Source: Planctomycetota bacterium
GTDB lineage: Bacteria > Planctomycetota > UBA1135 > GCA-002686595
Direction of reading: 5' to 3'
NCBI GenBank assembly: GCA_028823185.1
Contig: JAPKBY010000119.1
Location: forward strand, 1-6,006
Length of the DNA stretch: 6,006 bases
Below are positions 1 to 5,318 of this stretch, one piece after another. Numbering within the stretch: position 1 is the stretch's first letter; each line of letters starts with the position of its first letter. The position numbers and the translations under genes were made by a program. The notes beneath the pieces were generated by a model that did no database searches, was not told the origin of the DNA, and worked only from the letters and a program-made list of their open reading frames with translations.

Positions 1-89
1 CCAAGAACCTTGAGATCTTTAAGGCCAACCGAGACGTGCTCAAGTCAGAAGACGCCCTGCGTCCTGGCATGTTGCTTCAAATCCCCTAG
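1..89 (+). CDS. C-terminal end of a LysM-domain protein (5'-truncated)
   Basis: Only the last 28 codons are in the window, read from position 3 and ending at TAG 87-89. The peptide reads NLEIFKANRDVLKSEDALRP and then GMLLQIP. This is the second half of a LysM domain of the kind written as 'IFEANRDVL..PD.I.PGQ.LRIP' in many bacterial proteins. LysM domains bind N-acetylglucosamine-containing glycans, mainly peptidoglycan, and at the extreme C-terminus they usually anchor a protein to the wall or envelope. What precedes the domain cannot be seen, so the full function is unknown. The gene converges on the response regulator, with about 57 bp between the two stops. The family call is fairly secure because the spacing of N-R-D, L-x-P-G and the closing IP is typical; the role beyond wall binding is inference. 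Confidence 0.85.
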   Translation, partial: KNLEIFKANRDVLKSEDALRPGMLLQIP

Positions 90-146
90 CAAGGACTCTT
101 CAGCTGTTGATGGCGAGCGTCTGGTTAAGACGGCGCATCATCATCA
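90..146. other. Convergent intergenic gap with a weak hairpin
   Basis: This gap separates the LysM gene stop from the response-regulator stop. It contains a short inverted repeat, CGTCT (118-122) and AGACG (128-132), with a 5-base loop. No T-run follows on either strand, so it is at best a weak bidirectional terminator. Its right edge is a (CAT)4 tract (136-147) which reads as repeated TGA on the minus strand. Confidence 0.35.
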
Positions 147-1589
147 TCAGTCACGGATTCGATAGCGGTCTAGCTTCTTGTAGAGGTGGCTGCGTTGCAT
201 GCCGAGCTTCTCGGCGGTGCGCTTCACGTTGCCGTTGTTCTCTTCGAGCTTGCGCTTGAAGAAGAGCGCCTCGCTCTGTGCCTTGAAGTCTTCGAAGGAG
301 TCGACCTTGAAGGGGTCGTCGGAAGTAGCGGCGACGAGCGTGCCGCCTGGCTGAGGGTTCGGTCCTTGGATCTGCTCTAGATCAGCGAGCCCTAGCTCTG
401 CGCCATCTGCAAAGACGGACGCGCCCTCCAAGAGATTTCGTAGCTGGCGTACATTTCCGGGCCAGTCTGAGGCCATGAGGTGGCTCTCTGCCTCGGAAGA
501 GAGCCCCAGCGGCGCGCGGCCTTGTCGCGCAGCGCTAGCTTCGAGGAAGTGCCGGCTGAGGAGCGGGATGTCTTCGCGGTGGTCTCTGAGCGGCGGCACC
601 ACGAGGGGGACGACGTTGAGTCTGTAGAAGAGGTCAACGCGAAAGGTCTTGGCTTCGACGGCGCTCGCGAGGTCAGCATTGGTCGCTGCGAGCACACGAA
701 TGTCGACCGGGACGGTTTCGCTGGCGCCGACGCGCGTGACCTCGTGATTCTCTAGCGCGCGGAGCACTTTGGCTTGTGCCTCGAGTGGCATGTCACCGAT
801 CTCATCGAGGAAGAGTGTCCCTCCATCTGCAGCTTCGAAGTGACCGATGCGACGTTCGCTCGCGCCAGTGAAGCTGCCTCTCTCATGACCGAAGAGCTCG
901 GACTCAATCAACTCGTCGGGGATCGCGGCGCAGTTCACCGTGACAAAGGGCATGGAGGCCCGGGGGCCCTGGAGGTGGAGGTTGCGAGCGACGACCTCTT
1001 TACCTGTTCCGTTCTCGCCGGTGATCAGCACGGAGGCTTCAGCGCCAGCGACCTGCTCTACTTGTTTCTTGAGGCGTTGCATGGCCTCGCTCTCACCGAT
1101 GAGTTCCCAGCGCGAGCCCAGCTGTTTCTTGAGCGCGGTGTTTTGTAGTGCGAGACGTCGCTCGCGCATGGCGGCGCGCAAGGTCACGAGGACGTGGTTG
1201 TCGTCGAGGGGCTTCTCTAGGAAGTTGACGGCGCCGCGTCGCACTGCCTCCACCGCCGTCTGAACATCGCCGTGTCCAGAGATCATGATCACAGGTGGAG
1301 AGCTGTGGCGTTTGCCGAGCGCCTCGAGGAGCTCAATGCCGTCCATGCCCGGCATCTTTAAGTCAGAGAGCAGGCAGGCAGCTTGGCGCCCCTTGGCTTC
1401 TTCAGCGTCGAGCCTGGCGAGCGCCTCTGCGCCGTCACGCGCGGTCCAGACCTCATAGCCCTCATAGGAGAGGAGCATCTCTAGCGCCATTCGGATGTCG
1501 CTGTCGTCATCAACGACCAGGATCGGAGCCCGATCTAAGGGGGTGGATTCTTCTTTGACCATGGGGATAGAGAGTAACCTCCTCAGCAT
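147..1589 (-). CDS. Sigma-54-dependent response regulator, NtrC/NtrX type (REC - AAA+ - Fis-type HTH)
   Basis: A cytoplasmic transcriptional activator of 480 residues that would be phosphorylated by a partner histidine kinase and remodel sigma-54 RNA polymerase by ATP hydrolysis. The receiver spans about 21-140: acidic cluster DDD 27-29, phospho-acceptor D76 in LSDLKMPGMDG, switch residue S104 in ISGHG, and K126 in EKP. The AAA+ domain spans about 163-395: Walker A GENGTGKE 191-198, sigma-54 contact loop GSFTGA 238-243 (a GAFTGA variant), Walker B GTLFLDE 257-263, arginine-finger region FRVDLFYRL 317-325 and sensor II GNVRQLRN 378-385. A Fis-like helix-turn-helix lies at about 449-476 (NNGNVKRTAEKLGMQRSHLY), close to the NtrX style. 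The start at 1589 is chosen because AGGAGG (1596-1601) lies 6 bases upstream. An ATG at 1562 would trim nine residues but has a poorly spaced site, and an open frame back to 1754 has no homology. No kinase gene is in view. Targets are unknown; involvement with anmK is inferred only from position. Confidence 0.94.
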   Translation of the reverse strand: MLRRLLSIPMVKEESTPLDRAPILVVDDDSDIRMALEMLLSYEGYEVWTARDGAEALARLDAEEAKGRQAACLLSDLKMPGMDGIELLEALGKRHSSPPVIMISGHGDVQTAVEAVRRGAVNFLEKPLDDNHVLVTLRAAMRERRLALQNTALKKQLGSRWELIGESEAMQRLKKQVEQVAGAEASVLITGENGTGKEVVARNLHLQGPRASMPFVTVNCAAIPDELIESELFGHERGSFTGASERRIGHFEAADGGTLFLDEIGDMPLEAQAKVLRALENHEVTRVGASETVPVDIRVLAATNADLASAVEAKTFRVDLFYRLNVVPLVVPPLRDHREDIPLLSRHFLEASAARQGRAPLGLSSEAESHLMASDWPGNVRQLRNLLEGASVFADGAELGLADLEQIQGPNPQPGGTLVAATSDDPFKVDSFEDFKAQSEALFFKRKLEENNGNVKRTAEKLGMQRSHLYKKLDRYRIRD

Positions 1590-1601
1590 GAGGAACCTCC
1601 T
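1576..1601. promoter_or_regulatory. Shared translation-start region of regulator and anmK
   Basis: Both preferred start codons lie in CATG at 1587-1590: ATG 1588-1590 on plus for anmK and ATG 1589-1587 on minus for the regulator. The tetranucleotide is inside an inverted repeat, CCTCA (1581-1585) and TGAGG (1589-1593), with a 3-base centre. The octamer AACCTCCT occurs twice in direct orientation (1576-1583 and 1594-1601). On the minus strand each copy reads AGGAGGTT. The 1596-1601 copy is spaced 6 bases from the regulator ATG at 1589; the other is 15 bases from the internal ATG at 1562, too far for normal use. Confidence 0.6.
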
Positions 1602-2781
1602 TCGATCCCTTGAGAGCGGCGGCGCGATCGTCGCTGGTGTGCTCTCAGGCACCTCAGGAGATGGAGTGGACGTCGCGCTCGCACGCTTAGAAGTGACAAA
1701 GACGGGCGACGGCTTTCGTCCCATCGCCTTGCAGCCCTTGTCCTTTGCGTGCACTCCTTTTTCCGCTGAGCTAGCTGAGCGTGTTCGGGCGGTCTTGGAT
1801 GGTGTGCCGCACTCACTCGGAGAGGTCGCGATGCTGCATCGAGATTTGGGGCTGGCCTTTGGCCAAGCGGTCAGAGCGCTCTCTTTAGAGTGTGGGGTCG
1901 CTCCGGTCTTGGTCGGGAGCCATGGCCAGACTGTCTGGCATCATGACGGTGCCGAGCCCGGAGAGCGCGCGACCTTGCAGCTCGGTGATGCAGATCATGT
2001 GGCTGAAGCAGCTGGGTGTTGGGTCGCGAGCGACTTTAGGCAGGCAGATATCGCCGCGGGAGGGGAAGGCGCGCCGCTCTCCGCCTTGGTGGAGAGCATG
2101 CTCTTTCCAAAGCTCGCGCGTCCGGCGGCTGTGCTAAACCTCGGAGGGATCGGGAATCTGACGATCCTCGGGGATGGCGAGGCACCTTTGGCCGCATTTG
2201 ATACAGGGCCTGCCGGATGTTTGCTGGATGGCCTCGCGAGGAGGTTGATTCAAGCTCCGATGGATCGTGGTGGAGCACGCGCATCTAAAGGGAGCGTTTG
2301 CGAAGAGCTCGTCGAGGCCTGGATGCAGCACCCCTTCTTTACTTCGAACGCGGTGAGCACTGGACGGGACACCTTTGGAGAGCGCTATGTGACAGAGCGC
2401 CTTGAGGAGGCGCGCAGAAGAGGAATTCTGGACGTGGATTCACTGTTGGCGACAGCTGCAGCATTCGTCGCAGAGGCTGTGGCGTGCGGAATAAAGAAGA
2501 GCTCCGCTGGGGCGCTTGAAGATCTTGTGGTTGCAGGCGGAGGCGTCCATCACGGCCCTTTGATGACGCAATTGATGGCCAGGACAGGGCTTAGGGTGGT
2601 CTCCTCCGTTGAGAGGGGGGTGGATCCTGACGCTCGGGAGGCGCTTGGATTCGCTGCTCTAGGGGCTGGATGTGCGCTCGGATGGGCCTGGAAAGGCCCT
2701 GGGGGCATCAAGGAGGGCGATAAGAGGGTGCTCGGGCGCCTCAGCCCCGCAGCAAAGAAATGCACTGATTCAGCCACCTGA
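1588..2781 (+). CDS. anmK: Anhydro-N-acetylmuramic acid kinase AnmK
   Basis: AnmK uses ATP and water to convert 1,6-anhydro-MurNAc, released by lytic transglycosylases, into MurNAc-6-phosphate for cytoplasmic peptidoglycan recycling. The 397-residue product shows the family hallmarks in order: GVLSGTSGDGVD 17-28 (ATP-binding loop), GSHGQTVWHH 110-119, LQLGD 130-134, DFRQADIAAGGEGAP 149-163 (substrate and catalytic region), LNLGGIGNLT 183-192, FDTGPAGCLLD 204-214, HPFFTSNAVSTGRDTFG 248-264, LLATAAAFVAEAV 286-298, VAGGGVHHGPLM 315-326 and the C-terminal GVDPDAREALGFAALG 344-359. It is slightly longer than the roughly 370 residues of Escherichia coli AnmK, through N- and C-terminal extensions. 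ATG 1588 gives the closest fit to known N-termini but has no clear Shine-Dalgarno. ATG 1561, or TTG 1555 preceded at 8 bases by AAGGGGGTGG, are alternatives. The usual GGQGAPL.PAFH stretch is GGEGAPLSALVE here. Its 5' end overlaps that of the divergent regulator, so its promoter must lie inside the regulator's coding sequence. Confidence 0.95.
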   Translation: MRNLLRSLESGGAIVAGVLSGTSGDGVDVALARLEVTKTGDGFRPIALQPLSFACTPFSAELAERVRAVLDGVPHSLGEVAMLHRDLGLAFGQAVRALSLECGVAPVLVGSHGQTVWHHDGAEPGERATLQLGDADHVAEAAGCWVASDFRQADIAAGGEGAPLSALVESMLFPKLARPAAVLNLGGIGNLTILGDGEAPLAAFDTGPAGCLLDGLARRLIQAPMDRGGARASKGSVCEELVEAWMQHPFFTSNAVSTGRDTFGERYVTERLEEARRRGILDVDSLLATAAAFVAEAVACGIKKSSAGALEDLVVAGGGVHHGPLMTQLMARTGLRVVSSVERGVDPDAREALGFAALGAGCALGWAWKGPGGIKEGDKRVLGRLSPAAKKCTDSAT

Positions 2782-2837
2782 TCTCGTATCCGAGGGTGGG
2801 CACTTGGGTATGGACGCATGAGATCTGTGCTTTCATG

Positions 2838-2850
2838 GGGGCTGAGTCCC
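2838..2850. repeat. Dyad repeat GGGGCTGAGYCCC, copy 1
   Basis: GGGGCTGAGTCCC lies immediately upstream of the putative -35. It differs from copy 2 at one base (T for C), and that change keeps the potential RNA hairpin through a G-U pair. As DNA it is a 13 bp dyad with one mismatch. Confidence 0.5.
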
Positions 2851-2878
2851 TTGATCCATAACGGGACCCCGTTATGAT
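2851..2878 (+). promoter_or_regulatory. Putative sigma-70-type promoter for the HEAT-repeat gene
   Basis: TTGATC at 2851-2856 (4 of 6 matches to TTGACA) and TATGAT at 2873-2878 (5 of 6 to TATAAT) are separated by 16 bp. The predicted transcript start is near 2885, giving a leader of about 117 bases before ATG 3002. The match is good but unverified, and the host's own -35/-10 preferences are unknown. Confidence 0.4.
2857..2876. promoter_or_regulatory. 20 bp near-perfect palindrome inside the promoter spacer (candidate operator)
   Basis: CATAACGGG (2857-2865) and CCCGTTATG (2868-2876) are exact reverse complements around a central AC. The left arm starts immediately after the putative -35 and the right arm runs into the -10, so a dimeric regulator bound here would contact the promoter core. 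The sequence TGATCC occurs on each side (2852-2857 and 2875-2880). In RNA the element would form an 8 bp stem with a GACC loop, but no T-run follows, which argues against a terminator. Its regulator is not identifiable. Confidence 0.45.
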
Positions 2879-2884
2879 CCCAGA

Positions 2885-2904
2885 TCTACTTATTCTTAAG
2901 TAGA
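2885..2904 (+). promoter_or_regulatory. Hairpin at the predicted 5' end of the HEAT-gene transcript
   Basis: TCTACTTA (2885-2892) and TAAGTAGA (2897-2904) form a perfect 8 bp stem around a TTCT loop. It begins where transcription from the putative promoter is expected to start. A 5'-terminal stem of this kind can protect mRNA from decay, which is an inference here. Confidence 0.4.
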
Positions 2905-2915
2905 CTCACGTGCTA

Positions 2916-2928
2916 GGGGCTGAGCCCC
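2916..2928. repeat. Dyad repeat GGGGCTGAGYCCC, copy 2
   Basis: GGGGCTGAGCCCC is a perfect 13 bp dyad: GGGGCT, a single central G, then AGCCCC. Its centre is 78 bp from the centre of copy 1 and falls in the predicted leader of the HEAT-repeat gene. It could be a protein-binding half of a two-site operator or an RNA hairpin (GGGGC stem, TGA loop). Confidence 0.5.
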
Positions 2929-3001
2929 GAGCCAATAAACATTCATTTAGGCTGCGCTCGTCGCCGTCTACCCCACTTTGCCTCCCTTCAGGATCGAGAT
3001 C

Positions 3002-5101
3002 ATGACCGGACTCCGCCGGAACTTGGGCCTCCTCGTCGCCTTTACCGTCCTCTCTACAACCGCAGTGGCGACCCCCGCCCTCGACATTGATCAGGACTTT
3101 AAAGCGGGCGTTGAGCTCCTTCGTCGTGGAAATGACGCAGATGCACTCAAGCAGTTCACTGCCGTCCTCGCTGCAGACCCCAGCCATGAGCAGGCTTATG
3201 AGTTATGGAAGAGCGTTGATCATAAGATCTGGCTCGACCTCCTCGTTAAGGGTGGTCAGTACGAGCTCGTCGCAAAGCGCCTCATGGGACTCGCTGAGCT
3301 CTCACGCAATGAGCGTCGCAATGACAAAGATGCCATTCGCGGTCTCCTCGATGAGGTAGAGGGCGATGACGTGCTTGTTCGCAGGCGCGCGCTTCGTGAA
3401 CTCTCTGCGAATCATGGCGAGTACGCTGTGCAATACATGCTCTTCGGTCTCGGCGACGCCAACGACGATGATAGGCGTGTGAAGTACATGCACGCGCTGA
3501 CAGAGATGAGCACGGATGTTGTCCTGCCGCTCGTCGCTGCGCTCGCAACGGAGGACAGCTATCTCCGACGTAACATCGCGCTGACCCTCGGGCACATCGG
3601 TGACCCTCGAGCTGCAGCGGCGCTCACTCACACCTCAGATGTCGACTCTGATGTCGGTGTCCAACAGGCTGCGCGAGCGGCTGCTAAGAAGTGTGGCTCG
3701 AATGGAGATGCTCTCGGGCTCTTCCTCGCGATGGGTGATGACTATCACGCCAGGAGCGCCACTGTCTTGCGCGCTATGGACTACTCAGCCGTCGTCTGGT
3801 CTTACGAGGACGGCTTAATCGCGACCTCTTGTTCTCGTCACGTCTACGCTGATGAGCTCAGTAAAAACGCTTACCACGCTGCGCTCAACGCTGATTTAGG
3901 CAGCCTCGAGGCTCGCGCAGGTGTCGCGCGGGCTTATCTCTCACAGCAGTCCACGATCGCCGGTCTTGGCGAGCAAGGTGCTGATGTCGAGAACCTCGCT
4001 ATGCAGATGGCAGAAGGGACTCTTGCTGTTCACGCCCTAGGGGCGGACGCTCTGGATCTCTCCCTCATATGGTGCACTGCGAATAAGGACTCCTCCACAG
4101 GGGCAGCGGCTTGCCGTGTCCTCGCAAGCATGGCTACCAGCGCCACGAGTGGTCTTGAGGCCGCGCTCAACTCAGGTGATGGTGCGCTCCGTTCGGAAGC
4201 TGCTGTTGCCATGGGGCAGATCGCTCAGCGCGAGGGCTCGAGCCTTAGTAGTGGGGCGATCGCTTCACTTGGTGAGGCTGTCGGCCGAGAGGTCCTTCGA
4301 ATCGCAGTCGTCATCGACTCGGACAACGATCGCGGGGCTGCCATAGCTGACGCACTCACAGGTGGCGGCATGCTCGCTCATCACTGGAACAGTGGTGCGA
4401 GTGGCGTTGCTCTCCTTCATCGAGTTCCAGGCGTGGACATGATCGTTCTTGCTGAGACTCTTGACGATCTCACCGCTGATCAAGTCCTCGACGAGATCGC
4501 TCGTGATGATCGCACAGTCAACGTTCCCGTAGTTCTGATCACAGCTGACATGGAAACAGCGAGCGACAACTATGGTGATCGCTGCGCTGCCTTCATCGAA
4601 GGCGCGGCTGATCTCACCGCAACCATTGACGAGGTGCTCTTAGCTACCTTGAACGATGATCGCGCACGCGCCAACGATGTCGCTGCTCGTGCAGCAGGCG
4701 CTGTTGTGGCTCTCGCAAACTCAGGCCGTGATCTCTCGGGCGCCCTCGCTGGCGTCGCAAGTGCGATTGTCAATCGTCCGGACGAGGTCTCTCTCCCTGC
4801 TCTTGAGGCTCTTGGCGTCATCGGTGGGGCAGATCATCTGACTCCCTTGACGGCTGTCATCGCTGACTCGGAACGCTCTGATGCAGTGCGAATCGCAGCC
4901 GCTGATGCCCTCGGAGACATCGCGACGAGGACCAAGCTGAAGCCTGCAAATGACGCCCTCGCTAGCCTCAAAGGAGTGCTGGGAGGAGATGCCTCCATTG
5001 AAGTGCGTCAAGCGACAGCGCTCGGCCTCGGACGCGCGAACTTGACCCCTGTGCAACGTGCTGACTTGGCGCGACGCATGAAGGTTAGCCTAGAGGGCTA
5101 G
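3002..5101 (+). CDS. Exported TPR/HEAT-repeat protein with an embedded pseudoreceiver-like domain
   Basis: A 699-residue protein of unknown function. ATG 3002 is preferred over an in-frame TTG at 2978 because AGGA (2990-2993) sits 8 bases upstream and a clean Sec-type signal peptide follows: RR at 5-6, a hydrophobic core about 8-20 and an AVA-T cleavage site after about residue 23. A TPR-like helix pair covers about 31-63 (FKAGVELLRRGNDADALKQF). HEAT-like helical repeats cover about 125-232 (EDSYLRRNIALTLGHIGD at 184-201), about 370-430, and about 555-680 (LPALEALGVIGGADHLTPLT at 598-617, and a later EVRQATALGLGR). Between them, about 431-547 alternates strands and helices like a CheY-fold receiver: VLRIAVVIDSD, VDMIVLAETLDD, VPVVLITAD, CAAFIEGAADL. 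The usual phospho-acceptor position appears to be A484 and the usual lysine E533, so it would not be phosphorylated. Leucine is mostly CTC and biased codons dominate more than in anmK. A scaffold for protein contacts in the periplasm or on the surface is a reasonable guess, nothing more. Confidence 0.88.
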   Translation: MTGLRRNLGLLVAFTVLSTTAVATPALDIDQDFKAGVELLRRGNDADALKQFTAVLAADPSHEQAYELWKSVDHKIWLDLLVKGGQYELVAKRLMGLAELSRNERRNDKDAIRGLLDEVEGDDVLVRRRALRELSANHGEYAVQYMLFGLGDANDDDRRVKYMHALTEMSTDVVLPLVAALATEDSYLRRNIALTLGHIGDPRAAAALTHTSDVDSDVGVQQAARAAAKKCGSNGDALGLFLAMGDDYHARSATVLRAMDYSAVVWSYEDGLIATSCSRHVYADELSKNAYHAALNADLGSLEARAGVARAYLSQQSTIAGLGEQGADVENLAMQMAEGTLAVHALGADALDLSLIWCTANKDSSTGAAACRVLASMATSATSGLEAALNSGDGALRSEAAVAMGQIAQREGSSLSSGAIASLGEAVGREVLRIAVVIDSDNDRGAAIADALTGGGMLAHHWNSGASGVALLHRVPGVDMIVLAETLDDLTADQVLDEIARDDRTVNVPVVLITADMETASDNYGDRCAAFIEGAADLTATIDEVLLATLNDDRARANDVAARAAGAVVALANSGRDLSGALAGVASAIVNRPDEVSLPALEALGVIGGADHLTPLTAVIADSERSDAVRIAAADALGDIATRTKLKPANDALASLKGVLGGDASIEVRQATALGLGRANLTPVQRADLARRMKVSLEG

Positions 5102-5128
5102 CCCTCCTTTGGGAGGCGAGAGCCTCCC
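5102..5128 (+). terminator. Strong GNRA-loop hairpin just after the HEAT-gene stop
   Basis: GGGAGGC (5111-5117) and GCCTCCC (5122-5128) form a 7 bp GC-rich stem closed by a GAGA tetraloop. A competing stem, CCTCC (5103-5107) with GGAGG (5112-5116), is also possible. No T-run follows, so this may be a processing or stability hairpin rather than a classical intrinsic terminator. Confidence 0.4.
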
Positions 5129-5171
5129 GATTGGGCGCATGAAGCCTCCGCTCGCGCGGTGGTGATTCGTG

Positions 5172-5180
5172 TGCCATAAT
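5172..5180 (+). promoter_or_regulatory. Putative extended -10 promoter for the tRNA gene
   Basis: TGCCATAAT matches the extended -10 form TGnTATAAT at all but one base. No recognisable -35 lies 16-18 bp upstream. The bases after it (TCCGCGACCC) are GC-rich, as in the discriminators of stable-RNA promoters under stringent control. Transcription would start near 5187. Confidence 0.35.
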
Positions 5181-5188
5181 TCCGCGAC

Positions 5189-5209
5189 CCGGCGTCAGAG
5201 TGACGCCGG
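5189..5209 (+). promoter_or_regulatory. Perfect 9 bp hairpin upstream of tRNA-Thr
   Basis: CCGGCGTCA (5189-5197) and TGACGCCGG (5201-5209) pair perfectly around GAG. It lies just after the predicted start of the tRNA transcript. It could be part of the pre-tRNA leader or a terminator-like structure for read-through from the upstream gene; no T-run follows. Confidence 0.5.
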
Positions 5210-5214
5210 AGATC

Positions 5215-5238
5215 GGCTCGGGGCTTCTCGCCCCAGCC
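5215..5238 (+). promoter_or_regulatory. Second leader hairpin upstream of tRNA-Thr
   Basis: GGGGC (5220-5224) and GCCCC (5230-5234) pair around TTCTC. GGCT (5215-5218) with AGCC (5235-5238) extends the stem past a single bulged C at 5219. It ends 5 bases before the mature tRNA 5' end. Confidence 0.45.
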
Positions 5239-5243
5239 CGGAC

Positions 5244-5318
5244 GCCAGATTAGCTCAGTGGTAGAGCACAGCTTTCGTAAAGCTGGGGTCATCGGTTCAA
5301 ATCCGATATCTGGCTCCA
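5244..5318 (+). tRNA. tRNA-Thr (anticodon CGT)
   Basis: A complete cloverleaf. The acceptor stem GCCAGAT (5244-5250) pairs with ATCTGGC (5308-5314). The D stem is GCTC/GAGC (5253-5256, 5264-5267). The anticodon stem CAGCT/AGCTG (5269-5273, 5281-5285) encloses loop TTCGTAA with anticodon CGT at 5276-5278, decoding ACG as threonine. The T stem ATCGG/CCGAT encloses TTCAAAT. The discriminator is T5315 and CCA is encoded at 5316-5318. The G1-C72 and C2-G71 pairs and anticodon bases G35 and U36 agree with known threonine identity elements in Escherichia coli. All stems are perfect, so the gene looks functional. It is transcribed in the same direction as the upstream HEAT gene, probably from its own promoter. 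Confidence 0.97.

Larger units (their letters stand above)
2782..3001. other. Non-coding, dyad-rich region between anmK and the exported HEAT-repeat gene
   Basis: This 220 bp stretch has no credible coding sequence. It holds four distinct inverted repeats within about 92 bp (2837-2928), a plausible sigma-70 promoter, and a leader of roughly 117 bases ending in the AGGA ribosome binding site of the next gene. It should also contain the end of the anmK transcript, but no hairpin here is followed by a T-run, so no intrinsic terminator can be called with confidence. Confidence 0.7.

Noticed and set aside
774..1263. Plus-strand open frames opposite the response regulator
   Set aside because: They are shadows of a GC-rich gene whose minus-strand product has complete, ordered domains; they have no recognisable motifs.
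1590..1754. Upstream extension of the regulator to an ATG at 1754
   Set aside because: The extra 55 residues are low-complexity, lie over anmK coding sequence, and have no counterpart before the receiver; AGGAGG supports 1589.
2857..2876. The palindrome as an intrinsic terminator of anmK
   Set aside because: The stem is only moderately GC-rich and no T-run follows; its position between -35 and -10 elements fits an operator better.
2978..3001. In-frame TTG at 2978 as start of the HEAT-repeat protein
   Set aside because: It would place eight extra residues before a good signal peptide; ATG 3002 has AGGA at 8 bases.
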